Origin: CAZHOV01 sp964534315
GTDB lineage: Bacteria; Bacteroidota; Bacteroidia; Chitinophagales; Saprospiraceae
Direction: 5' to 3'
Length of the DNA: 6,804 nucleotides
Assembly (NCBI GenBank): GCA_964534315.1
Contig: CAZHOV010000229.1
Location: 1-6,804 of the forward strand
The notes under the pieces were generated by a model. The model saw nothing but the letters and a program-made list of their open reading frames with translations, had not been told where the DNA came from and did not search any database. Of the stretch, positions 1 to 6,290 are shown in pieces. A program made the translations under genes and the position numbers. Position 1 is the stretch's first letter, and each line of letters opens with the position of its first letter.

Positions 1-538
1 CGCCCCAGGTGAAAATACCTCCGCCCCGTTTGTTGGGGAAATAGTCATCGTCAACATCGGCGTGGCCGCCCTCAAAGGTAAAGCCATCGATGACCGTAGC
101 CGCCGTGGTGAGGGTGTCAATAACCATCACGTTAAGGGCATTATCTTCCCGGTTGGTCTCGAAATCATCATCCACATCATCGCCGTTCAGGTCGCCGGAT
201 AGGATGGTCACGTTGGCAGCGGGGTCCCGCTCGGATAGCATCGTTTCCGTGCCATCGAAGCCACCGTATAGGGCTACATTCTGATAGATATAAAACATCT
301 GCCTGGGGTCGCCCGGCCAGGCAGATGGCTCTTGCGGCAGATAGGTGCCGGCCGCCACCCAGATTTCATCGCCTTCACTGTAGTTGTCTAAAGCGGTGGC
401 GAGTTCGGTGTAAGCATTTGCCCAAGAGGTGCCGTCGTTATTGCCGGTGGCGCTTGCATCGACGTAGGTTTGGGCATTGGTAGTGAATATAAAGGTCAGC
501 AGCATAAGTGCTGTCAGTAAGGTAAATTGTGTCTTCAT
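1..538 (-). CDS. Secreted parallel beta-helix (polymorphic outer membrane protein-like) surface protein, N-terminal part
   Basis: The frame is open from an ATG at 538 to the left edge, giving 179 codons, so the C-terminus lies outside the window. Residues 1-22 form a signal peptide: MKTQ, a hydrophobic stretch, then TNA before Q23. The mature start YVDASATGNNDGTSWANAY (25-43), then DEIWVAAGTY (57-66), VALYGGFDGTE (88-98) and VIDGFTFEGG (149-158), is the usual opening of Bacteroidota right-handed beta-helix (pectin-lyase-fold) proteins related to polymorphic outer membrane proteins. An Asp-rich stretch at 116-126 (DLNGDDVDDD) resembles calcium-binding loops. The family is typically long and exported, often through the type IX system by a C-terminal sorting domain. 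That end is not visible, so this route is inferred. The gene looks clearly more GC-rich than the rest of the window. Its ligand or role, such as adhesion or glycan binding, cannot be told from the sequence. Confidence 0.85.
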   Translation of the reverse strand, partial: MKTQFTLLTALMLLTFIFTTNAQTYVDASATGNNDGTSWANAYTELATALDNYSEGDEIWVAAGTYLPQEPSAWPGDPRQMFYIYQNVALYGGFDGTETMLSERDPAANVTILSGDLNGDDVDDDFETNREDNALNVMVIDTLTTAATVIDGFTFEGGHADVDDDYFPNKRGGGIFTWG

Positions 539-826
539 GATAAAAATAGGTTTGCTTCTTAGGTGAAAAGTTAAGTTTTGAAAAAGAAAAAATCTAATCT
601 GAAATACATCTCAAAGGTATAGGGAGAGGGGGCTTACGGGCATGGATAAAATTTCCAAAGGGATGGACAAAAATTGCAACTTCCTGTATTCCTACCGCAA
701 ACAATTGATTCTCAACAGGCTAAAAACCTCTATCTTCTTTCCCGAAATCTTTAACACAGAAATCAAAAACCTTGAGGATGATTTGGTATCTTTCCACCCA
801 ATCACCAAATCATACGCCAAACACAG
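539..826. other. Divergent intergenic region without a supported gene
   Basis: This AT-rich gap separates the minus-strand surface protein from the plus-strand DUF4112 gene and should hold both promoters. An open frame at 642-953 runs through it, but its product matches no family I know and its end overlaps the clearly conserved DUF4112 frame, so I do not call it. A weak -7-like sequence, TATCTTTC, lies at 787-794, close before the DUF4112 start, without a matching -33 box. Confidence 0.5.
612..619 (-). promoter_or_regulatory. Possible -7 box of the beta-helix surface protein gene
   Basis: Read on the minus strand this is TACCTTTG, an exact match to the Bacteroidota -7 consensus TAnnTTTG. 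It would give a 5' leader of about 70 nt before the ATG at 538. No TTTG -33 box is found at the usual distance of about 19-21 bp, so this is only a partial promoter match. Confidence 0.3.
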
Positions 827-1309
827 GTGGAAGAGAAATCACCAAGACAGAGCATCAACAAAAACATCAAATGGATCGATATTGTCACCGATTGGATGGA
901 CAATAAGATCCGCATCCCGGGAACAAATATCCGGTTTGGCCTGGATTTCCTGATCGGCCTGGTCCCCTATATTGGTGACATGGCCAGTTTCGCAGTTTCC
1001 GGCCTATTATTGATCGGTATGGCCCGACATGGCGCCAGCGGTATGTTGCTGATCAAAATGATCGGCAATGTATTGTTGGATACCATCGTTGGATCGATAC
1101 CTATTTTAGGAGACCTCTTCGACTTAACCTACCGGGCCAACTGGCGAAATCTTAAACTTTTTGAAGAATATTATGAAGAGGACGAACACCAGGGGAGCGG
1201 TTGTTGGGTGATCATCCTGATCCTCGTCATATTGACCGCACTATTCTTATTCTTGATCTTCGTGGTATGGGAAGTTTTGAAAGTCGTTTGGGAGTTTATT
1301 ATTTCTTGA
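827..1309 (+). CDS. DUF4112 domain-containing small membrane protein
   Basis: This is a 160-residue protein of unknown function. The DUF4112 signature is very clear: IRIPGTNIRFGLDFLIGL (28-45), VPYIGD (46-51), then MIGNVLLDTIVGSIPILGD (78-96) and LFDLTYRANWRN (97-108). The two halves repeat the pattern LD-x(3)-G-x-xP-x-x-GD exactly 45 residues apart (39-51 and 84-96). After an acidic linker (EEYYEEDE, 113-120) comes a strongly hydrophobic segment, about 127-148, that should be a transmembrane helix, followed by a second amphipathic stretch. The frame is open back to 782 with no ATG, so the start is GTG at 827. An internal ATG at 896 would still keep the whole domain. There is no Shine-Dalgarno site, as is usual in Bacteroidota. 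The length fits the family. A hairpin downstream suggests the gene is transcribed alone. No function is known to me for the family. Confidence 0.88.
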   Translation: MEEKSPRQSINKNIKWIDIVTDWMDNKIRIPGTNIRFGLDFLIGLVPYIGDMASFAVSGLLLIGMARHGASGMLLIKMIGNVLLDTIVGSIPILGDLFDLTYRANWRNLKLFEEYYEEDEHQGSGCWVIILILVILTALFLFLIFVVWEVLKVVWEFIIS

Positions 1310-1342
1310 TAAATACATCAGTTTTGACATTAATCACATTTT

Positions 1343-1389
1343 TCCTTGAAAATTCGTCATTTTTTTCCTAATTTTCAAGGATTATTTTT
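1343..1389 (+). terminator. Rho-independent terminator-like hairpin after the DUF4112 gene
   Basis: CCTTGAAAATT (1344-1354) pairs perfectly with AATTTTCAAGG (1370-1380), and a further T-A pair closes the base of the stem, giving 12 bp around a 15-nt loop. A T-rich run (TTATTTTTTTT) follows the right arm. The stem is AT-rich, but the order of stem then T-tract suits transcription ending 34 bp after the DUF4112 stop, and it separates that gene from the ATPase. Confidence 0.6.
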
Positions 1390-1422
1390 TTTAAATAAAA
1401 TTGATTCGATAATACTTGCTTC

Positions 1423-2565
1423 ATGCACCTGGAAAGAAAAAAGGATTTCGAGGCTATTCAGCAATTGCTGCACATCTTCCCTGTAACAGCGATACTAGGT
1501 CCTCGTCAGGCAGGAAAGACTACTTTGGCAAGAGAATTTAAGCCGGACCATATTTTTGACCTTGAGGATCCCCGTGATCTGGTCACCATGGATAACCCCC
1601 AATTGGCATTGGAAGGGTTGAAAGGTTTGATCATGATCGATGAAATCCAGCGTAAGCCCGATCTCTTTCCACTATTGAGGTATCTGGTTGATCACCAACC
1701 GGATCAGAAATATTTAATCCTAGGCTGTGCTTCATCCAACTTGAAGCAGCAAAGCGGAGAGTCTTTAGCTGGTCGAATTGGGTATCATTTTTTACAAGGT
1801 TTCCACCTTTCTGAGACAGGCACTGAAAAACTCGAACAATTATGGTTTAGAGGCGGATTTCCCAGGTCTTTTTTGTCAAAAACAAATGAAGAAAGTTCGA
1901 TTTGGCGGTCCAATTTTATTTCAACTTTTTTGGAACGGGATCTGGCATTAATTGGAGAACAGATTGCTTCTTCAACCATGTTTCGCTTCTGGGTTATGCT
2001 GAGCCACTACCATGGACAGACCTTAAATTATAGTGAATTAGGGCGTTCTTTTGGCATTTCAGATAAGAAGGCCAAACACTATATTTCTTTATTGGAAGAC
2101 ACCTTTATGGTGCGTTTGTTGATGCCCTGGCATTTCAATATTAAAAAGCGATTGATCAAAAGCCCAAAAATTTATTTGAGGGATTCCGGGATATTTCATA
2201 CACTCCAATCCATCAGTACCTTTTCTAGACTCAAAACACACCCTAAATTAGGTGCCTCCTGGGAAGGCTTTGCTTTGGAAGAATTGACCGCAACTCTATC
2301 CAAACGAAACAATGAGGTCTTTTTCTATGGTTCTCATGGAGGTGTGGAACTAGATATGTACTGGCAAGAACAGGGATTACAATTTGGAGCAGAGTTCAAA
2401 TACCAGGATGCCCCCAGAACAACCAAATCTATGCATCAGGCCATTGAGGATCTGGGACTCGACCATTTGTGGGTAATTTACCCAGGTGACCGAAAGTACG
2501 CATTGACCGATCGTATCAGTGTAATACCCTTAAAACAGATACCCTATGAAGTTGCAATAAAATGA
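1423..2565 (+). CDS. AAA-type ATPase with C-terminal DUF4143 domain
   Basis: This 380-residue protein belongs to the large ATP-binding family (AAA_14 plus DUF4143) common in bacteria and archaea, whose cellular role is still poorly defined. The P-loop GPRQAGKTT lies at 26-34 and the Walker B LIMIDEIQ at 69-76. A sensor-1-like strand YLILGCASSNL (97-107) carries Cys where most relatives have Ser, and LAGRI (115-119) follows. RGGFPRSFL (143-151) and TFLERDL (168-174) are typical of the linker. A helix-turn-helix-like part covers about 199-236 (LNYSELGRSFGIS). The C-terminal DUF4143 part has a PD-(D/E)xK-like pattern: E281, ELD (309-311) and EFK (324-326). Length and domain order are complete. 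The ATG at 1423 is the natural start, 20 residues ahead of the first ATPase strand. No partner gene is adjacent, so no toxin-antitoxin or defence role can be assigned. ATP binding is well supported, nuclease activity only inferred. Confidence 0.92.
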   Translation: MHLERKKDFEAIQQLLHIFPVTAILGPRQAGKTTLAREFKPDHIFDLEDPRDLVTMDNPQLALEGLKGLIMIDEIQRKPDLFPLLRYLVDHQPDQKYLILGCASSNLKQQSGESLAGRIGYHFLQGFHLSETGTEKLEQLWFRGGFPRSFLSKTNEESSIWRSNFISTFLERDLALIGEQIASSTMFRFWVMLSHYHGQTLNYSELGRSFGISDKKAKHYISLLEDTFMVRLLMPWHFNIKKRLIKSPKIYLRDSGIFHTLQSISTFSRLKTHPKLGASWEGFALEELTATLSKRNNEVFFYGSHGGVELDMYWQEQGLQFGAEFKYQDAPRTTKSMHQAIEDLGLDHLWVIYPGDRKYALTDRISVIPLKQIPYEVAIK

Positions 2566-2615
2566 ATAAGTAAGATAAATTTGGTGTAAAAAATTACATG
2601 CTTACCAGATACTCG

Positions 2616-2632
2616 TTTGTTAATTAAACAAA
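2616..2632. repeat. Small AT-rich inverted repeat between the ATPase gene and the PPK2 remnant
   Basis: TTTGTT and AACAAA form a 6-bp inverted repeat around AATTA, 50 bp after the ATPase stop. There is no T-tract after it, so it is a poor terminator. It lies within the spacer that replaces the missing front part of the PPK2 gene. Confidence 0.3.
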
Positions 2633-2654
2633 TCAAGCAATTAACTAAATTAAC

Positions 2655-3023
2655 GTGAATCTCGTTGAACAAATGCTGATTGAGGATGGTATTATCCTCA
2701 TCAAGTTTTGGTTCTCTATAAAAATAGAGGAGCAAAAAGAGCGTATCCAACAACGCCTAAGCTCCCCGCTCATGCAATGGAAAGTAAGTCCTGTTGATCT
2801 TGCCGCCCAGGAAAAATGGGCAGACTTTACCAAATACAAGAATCTCATGTTCGAGCGTACCCATACTCCCCTGAGCCCCTGGATAATTATCCGGTGCCAA
2901 GAAAAAGAGGATAGCCGCATCCAGGCTATGCGATACTTAATATCTAAAATTAACTATGCCGATAAATCAAATGATCTGCCCGCACCGGATAAAGAGAAGT
3001 TATTCAAATGGAAACGCTATTGA
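2655..3023 (+). pseudogene. C-terminal fragment of a polyphosphate kinase 2 (PPK2) family gene
   Basis: The 122 codons match the last 40-50% of PPK2 enzymes, which move phosphate between polyphosphate and nucleotides. Recognisable blocks are EQMLIEDGIILIKFWFSI (5-22), EEQKERIQQRL (26-36), QWKVSPVDLAAQEKW (41-55), YKNLMFERTHTPLSPW (61-76) and a C-terminal RIQAMRYLISKINY (88-101). The kinase centre, with its Walker A (GxDxxGK) and Walker B (DRS) motifs, should lie upstream but is absent. An in-frame TAA at 2646-2648 blocks extension, and the DNA before it encodes nothing PPK2-like in the other frames. The only starts are GTG at 2655 or ATG at 2673, already inside the conserved part. The remaining reading frame is undamaged and still highly conserved, so the truncation is probably recent. 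It cannot be an active kinase. A retained role as a regulatory subunit is possible but unsupported. Confidence 0.8.
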
Positions 3024-3122
3024 TAATCAGTACAGAAAAGGTAAAAGACACGACTTTTTTACTAAAAACCCGCACAAAATAAATACCTTAGTTGTTTTAG
3101 ATGTTAAAAATTAATTAGATTT

Positions 3123-3130
3123 TACTTTTG
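3123..3130 (+). promoter_or_regulatory. Possible -7 box for the GAF-domain gene
   Basis: TACTTTTG matches the Bacteroidota -7 consensus TAnnTTTG exactly and lies 61 bp before the ATG at 3192, in a very AT-rich spacer. A near match (TAACTTTTG) follows at 3132-3140. No good TTTG -33 box is seen at the standard spacing. A TTG at 3092-3094 is about 8 bp too far away. Transcription is therefore probable from here but not certain. Confidence 0.4.
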
Positions 3131-3191
3131 ATAACTTTTGCTGATTTTTTTTTTAATCGCCTAATTTTACAATTCCAAAATCGAAAATAAA

Positions 3192-4397
3192 ATGAATTGG
3201 ATTGATGCATTGGGATATCGCCCATACCGACATAATGCATTTTCCCACGATTTATTGGCTGAAACAGACGATCCGATACTCCAGGAGATCGTGAAAGAGG
3301 CGGCATCGGACTTATCGAGTCCCGTTGCCATGGTGAGTCTCGTGCTTGACCATATCCAGTTTTTCAAGGCATCTGTAGGATTACCTCCAATACTTGCCTC
3401 TTCCAGAGGCTTGCACCGGGATGCTTCGTTTTGCCAGTTTGTCGTGCGGGATGGCATCCCTTTTGAGGTCAATGATGCCCCCAATGATCCCCGCATTCCG
3501 CAGCATGTCGTCAGTGTCTATGGTTTTAGGTCTTATCTTGGTGTTCCGATCTTTGTGGAAGAGACAATCGTAGGCTCACTTTGTGTGCTCGATGTGAAAA
3601 AAAGAGAATTTACAGGCGAAGACCGGAATCACCTGAATCAACTAGCCGCCCGTGTCAACGACCGCTTAAAAGAGATTACAGGGTCTCGTCGCCAAAAGCG
3701 ACTGGATCTCTCCGAAGATGCCTTTCAACAAGGCCTTACCGAATTGTCAGAAATCCTCAAACCTATTCAGCGCCACGTGAATGGAGGTTACTCGGCGGTG
3801 ACAGCTATTCGTTCTTTTCTCGGACTTACGAAGCACCTTTTTTCCGACTCCAACAAGTTTTCCGATGAATTCAAGAGCAGCTTTGCGGCTGCTTTGAAAG
3901 CGAACCAATTAACAGAAGATCTGCTCTATGATATAGAGGCGTCTCTGGCCGATTGCGAAGACTGTGTTAATGCACTTGAACAACTCACCCTGAACAGCGG
4001 TTCTTTACGCTTGTCAGAAGTGGTAACCTCTGCTCAGGACCTTGCCCGAAATACCACCAAGTCAATTGGAGGCTTTCCCCTGCTTGAATTTTACGCCGAC
4101 CCAACCATCTACACCCATGGCACCTTGGCCATAGCAATCGTCGCCAATTGCATATTGGCTATAGCTGCAGCGTTGGGCAAACTGGAATCCCAAAACGGGA
4201 TCAAAGCTAAAATCATTGAACAACAAGGTTTTACCGTTCTGATCTTCTCCGCTCCAGATCTTAACGCTCAAGAGAGCGAAGCCATTGCCAATAAATTAAA
4301 CGCCCAACTCGGTATCGAACCATCTGTATCCATCGAGTCAGAAGGAGAAAAAATAAAGCTTACCTTTAAAGCGGCCGCCTCCTTGTCTGAGAACTAG
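3192..4397 (+). CDS. GAF-domain protein with a degenerate histidine-kinase-like C-terminal half
   Basis: This 401-residue protein is predicted to be cytoplasmic, with no signal peptide or membrane helix. Residues about 25-160 are a GAF sensor domain of the kind found in hybrid kinases: QFFKASVGLP (56-65), SRGLHRDASFCQFVV (71-85), VNDAPNDPRI (93-102), YGFRSYLGVPI (110-120) and GSLCVLD (128-134). The rest is mainly helical. A stretch around KANQLTEDLLYDIEAS resembles the second helix of a DHp dimerisation domain, and IAIVANCILAIAAALGK resembles an eroded N-box of an HATPase domain. No phospho-acceptor H-E/D pair and no glycine-rich ATP boxes (DxGxG, GxG) are visible, so it is probably not an active kinase. 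It may bind a small ligand or act as a scaffold or phosphotransfer-like partner. No response regulator is adjacent. ATG 3192 is the first start in the frame and gives the usual lead-in to the GAF domain. Confidence 0.8.
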   Translation: MNWIDALGYRPYRHNAFSHDLLAETDDPILQEIVKEAASDLSSPVAMVSLVLDHIQFFKASVGLPPILASSRGLHRDASFCQFVVRDGIPFEVNDAPNDPRIPQHVVSVYGFRSYLGVPIFVEETIVGSLCVLDVKKREFTGEDRNHLNQLAARVNDRLKEITGSRRQKRLDLSEDAFQQGLTELSEILKPIQRHVNGGYSAVTAIRSFLGLTKHLFSDSNKFSDEFKSSFAAALKANQLTEDLLYDIEASLADCEDCVNALEQLTLNSGSLRLSEVVTSAQDLARNTTKSIGGFPLLEFYADPTIYTHGTLAIAIVANCILAIAAALGKLESQNGIKAKIIEQQGFTVLIFSAPDLNAQESEAIANKLNAQLGIEPSVSIESEGEKIKLTFKAAASLSEN

Positions 4398-4413
4398 ATT
4401 TTTCACTCCCTTC

Positions 4414-5022
4414 TTACTCTTTTATGGTAGGTAATTTTAAATCAAATCGTATAGAAATGATCCGGACGGTGATGATCAATATAATCGTAATTGCATATTG
4501 CCAGGAAACTTCAATATCCAAATACTGTAAGCCCAGGAAAACAAATCCGCCCAAAATACAAACAGAGGCATAAAGCTCTTTAGGACGAAAGATCAAAGGA
4601 ATTTCATTGCAAAGCGTATCTCTGATTACTCCGCCAAATACAGCTGATATCGTTCCCATCAATACGGCAAATACCGGATCTATACCCACTTGCAAGGCTT
4701 TCGATAAACCGAGAACCGTGAAAACACCTATTCCTATAGTATCGAACAAGAATAACGTTTTTTTAAGCCGCCTCAGCACATTTGAAAAGAGTATGGTACA
4801 CAACACCCCTAAAAGAATGGAATGTAAATAATCCATGTTTTGCAACCACCCCACCGGGTGCGCCCCCAATAATAAGTCTCGAATAGTTCCCCCTCCAATA
4901 GCCGTTACAAAACCGATGATGGTGGCTCCCAGTAAATCGAGTTTTTTTTCAGCTGCAGTGAGCGTCCCGCTGATCGCAAATACAAATGTTCCGATCAAAT
5001 CAAGATAGTAAAGGATGTCCAT
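4414..5022 (-). CDS. Trimeric intracellular cation (TRIC) channel family protein, UPF0126/YicG-like
   Basis: This 202-residue inner-membrane protein is of full family length. It has the two homologous UPF0126 repeats: residues 8-60, DLIGTFVFAISGTLTA with GGGTIRD at 43-49, and residues 94-146, DTIGIGVFTVLGLSKA with GGVIRD at 130-135. Each repeat supplies three membrane helices and a seventh follows near the C-terminus. The glycine-rich kinks with the RD pair are the hallmark of prokaryotic TRIC proteins, which form homotrimeric potassium-permeable channels. Each subunit has its own pore. The physiological role in bacteria is not settled. The ATG at 5022 places the first helix at the very N-terminus, as in relatives. 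The gene converges with the GAF gene, with 16 bp between the stop codons, and is separated from the next minus-strand gene by a strong palindrome, so it is probably monocistronic. Confidence 0.93.
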   Translation of the reverse strand: MDILYYLDLIGTFVFAISGTLTAAEKKLDLLGATIIGFVTAIGGGTIRDLLLGAHPVGWLQNMDYLHSILLGVLCTILFSNVLRRLKKTLFLFDTIGIGVFTVLGLSKALQVGIDPVFAVLMGTISAVFGGVIRDTLCNEIPLIFRPKELYASVCILGGFVFLGLQYLDIEVSWQYAITIILIITVRIISIRFDLKLPTIKE

Positions 5023-5030
5023 GAAAATAT

Positions 5031-5059
5031 TTAAATAGGGGCCATCTCAAAACTCCTTT
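5031..5059 (-). promoter_or_regulatory. Possible leader mini-ORF with Shine-Dalgarno-like site before the TRIC channel gene
   Basis: On the minus strand AAAGGAG (5059-5053) stands 7 nt before an ATG at 5045 that opens a four-codon frame, ATG GCC CCT ATT TAA. It ends 8 nt before the channel's own ATG at 5022 and is out of frame with it. Such a site is unusual in Bacteroidota, where Shine-Dalgarno sequences are rarely used. It could be a translated leader or simple chance. Confidence 0.2.
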
Positions 5060-5088
5060 CAGTCGTTTTTCGACAGCTCCAAATATGG

Positions 5089-5143
5089 TTTTTCTCTTTT
5101 TTTAACTGAAAATTGAAAATTTTCAGTTAAAAAAAGAGAAAAA
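5089..5143. repeat. Perfect AT-rich palindrome, 26-bp arms with a 3-nt loop
   Basis: The left arm (5089-5114) and the right arm (5118-5143) are exact reverse complements around GAA. Core of the arm: AACTGAAAATT, flanked by T7, CTC and T5. It lies between two minus-strand genes, 43 bp after the CIA30 stop and 66 bp before the TRIC channel start. As RNA it would form an uninterrupted hairpin in either direction, so it may stop transcription or protect an RNA end. It is not a standard rho-independent terminator: the T-rich run is in the 5' arm and the A-rich run in the 3' arm on both strands. Confidence 0.85.
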
Positions 5144-5186
5144 AGAAATAATAAAGGCGCTTATGCTGCTTCACCATTTGGATTGC

Positions 5187-5720
5187 TCAATCAAATCGAA
5201 TATAATCGATCTCAAACTCGAAAGCACCTGCTTTTTTATTGTAAGCGATAAACCCCATCCGGATAATATTTTTAAGGGTGGCTTCCGGAATAGCATTGCC
5301 TGTGGGCTCCCCCATGTAGTATTCTCTTAGATCAGCTAATTGGAAGGTAGCAACTTCCCAATCATCCGTATTTTCTTTGAGCTTGTATTTGTAGTTGGGC
5401 ACCCACCAACGTCGATCTTTGGCCAGAGCCATACTGAATGCCTGGCCTTTACTACGGTATCGTATCGAAACACTTTCATAAGCTGATAGATCCATGCGCT
5501 GATATGGGCCGTTGAAAGAGGCAAAGCCTCCGTTGTTTTCCAGCGAAACATAGCCTTCAAAGAAGATGGAGTTATCACGCATGCTTAGCCGGCCTTCCGA
5601 TCTTCCCCCCATGACGCCGTCATTGGTAGCACGCCAGTCACTACCGTCGATATCTGTCCCAAAATTGATGTTCATACTGGTTTGAGCAACTAAAAAAAAC
5701 AGAAGTATACTGAATCGCAT
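5187..5720 (-). CDS. Secreted CIA30 (NDUFAF1-like) domain protein
   Basis: This 177-residue protein is mostly a single CIA30 domain, a jelly-roll beta-sandwich related to carbohydrate-binding folds and named after mitochondrial complex I assembly factor 30. Diagnostic blocks are W29 with NDGVMGGRSEG (33-43), FEGYVSLENNGGFAS (54-68), a Trp-rich middle (RRWWVPNYKY, 103-112), DDWEVATFQL (118-127) and the closing GFIAYNKKAGAFEFEID (156-172). The N-terminus MRFSILLFFLVAQTS is a short hydrophobic signal peptide, so the protein is probably periplasmic or on the surface. In bacteria the domain is widespread and its role is not tied to complex I, and no complex I genes are nearby. The length fits single-domain members. 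The ATG at 5720 is the only start that gives the signal peptide. The gene is followed by the long palindrome at 5089-5143. Confidence 0.9.
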   Translation of the reverse strand: MRFSILLFFLVAQTSMNINFGTDIDGSDWRATNDGVMGGRSEGRLSMRDNSIFFEGYVSLENNGGFASFNGPYQRMDLSAYESVSIRYRSKGQAFSMALAKDRRWWVPNYKYKLKENTDDWEVATFQLADLREYYMGEPTGNAIPEATLKNIIRMGFIAYNKKAGAFEFEIDYIRFD

Positions 5721-5915
5721 TGGTAAAGTTTGTTAAATCCTTAAAAATAAGCGGCAAATCAAAATAACTTATTCATAATTTTGCCTTACTGCTTTAATCA
5801 AATTGTTTTCTAGTCCTTCAAACAGCGAATTATTAAAAGGGTTGAGTAGATGTCCTCACTTATTTGAATTCTTTCGTTTCGACAAATTACCCTGTTACAG
5901 ATGGGCAAGAAGGTA
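5721..5915. other. AT-rich intergenic DNA upstream of the CIA30 gene
   Basis: No coding frame or RNA gene is seen. The first 60 bp should hold the CIA30 promoter. TATTTTG and ATTTG stretches occur on the minus strand but none fits TAnnTTTG exactly. The region ends where the long repeat begins. Confidence 0.4.
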
Positions 5916-6215
5916 TTTTATTAAGAATATAATTTTTATCCTTCAAACCCAAAGCGCGTAGCGATTTGAACTTCTGTAGATAAAGATATACCGAGATAGT
6001 TCAGGCCCGTAGGGACTGACACCTAACGGAAGGATGGTTCCCCATAAATAGGTGGATTCCATCAATAAAAATACATCAATCTACCCCTAGAGGTGCCAGT
6101 CGCTATGCGCCTGGTCAATTGGTCCTGTAAATTTGGCTACACAGGTTGTAATCGCTACGCGCTTACTTGAAAAACAACGACACCTTCTCCGATGGGAATT
6201 GAACTTGTGCAATAA
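5916..6215. repeat. Long intergenic palindromic repeat, copy 1
   Basis: This copy of about 300 bp recurs 590 bp further right. The part 5945-6214 is identical base for base to 6535-6804. The left edge differs by one substitution (5944) and about 3 nt of indel in an AT-rich run. Within it are two nested imperfect inverted repeats: an outer pair 5952-5979 with 6137-6164 (24 of 28 matching) and an inner pair 6001-6024 with 6091-6114 (19 of 24). The element can fold into one long branched hairpin of 213 nt. It starts with TTATT-like and ends with AATAA sequence but has no convincing terminal repeats or target duplication. No frame in it looks like a protein. A REP-like or MITE-like non-autonomous element is the best reading. 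Confidence 0.85.
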
Positions 6216-6234
6216 ATAGATTATTAAGATATAT

Positions 6235-6290
6235 GCTTACTTGAAAAAACAAGGACACCTTCTCCGATGGGAATTGAACTTGTGCAGTAA
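6235..6290. repeat. Short third copy of the repeat's right end
   Basis: This 56-nt stretch matches the right end of copy 1 (6161-6215) with two substitutions and one inserted A. Just before it, ATTATTAAGATAT resembles the left edge of the full repeat (TTATTAAGAATAT at 5919-5930). It may therefore be an internally deleted copy that lost the whole palindromic middle. Confidence 0.75.

Noticed and set aside
90..284. Plus-strand frame antisense to the surface protein gene
   Set aside because: It is a low-complexity Ser/Arg/Val shadow of the minus-strand beta-helix frame, which has a signal peptide and family motifs.
642..953. Plus-strand open frame of 103 codons before the DUF4112 gene
   Set aside because: Its last 42 codons overlap the clearly conserved DUF4112 frame, the product matches nothing known and the composition looks like translated intergenic DNA.
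2645..2920. Minus-strand frame antisense to the PPK2 remnant
   Set aside because: The plus strand encodes recognisable PPK2 sequence, and the antisense product has no family features.
4398..4413. Shared bidirectional terminator between the GAF and TRIC genes
   Set aside because: The 16-bp gap holds a short T run but no inverted repeat that could form a stem.
6191..6210. tRNA-like T-loop (GTTCAATTCCC on the minus strand) in the repeat's right end
   Set aside because: The bases around it do not form the 5-bp T stem, and no acceptor, D or anticodon arms can be found nearby.
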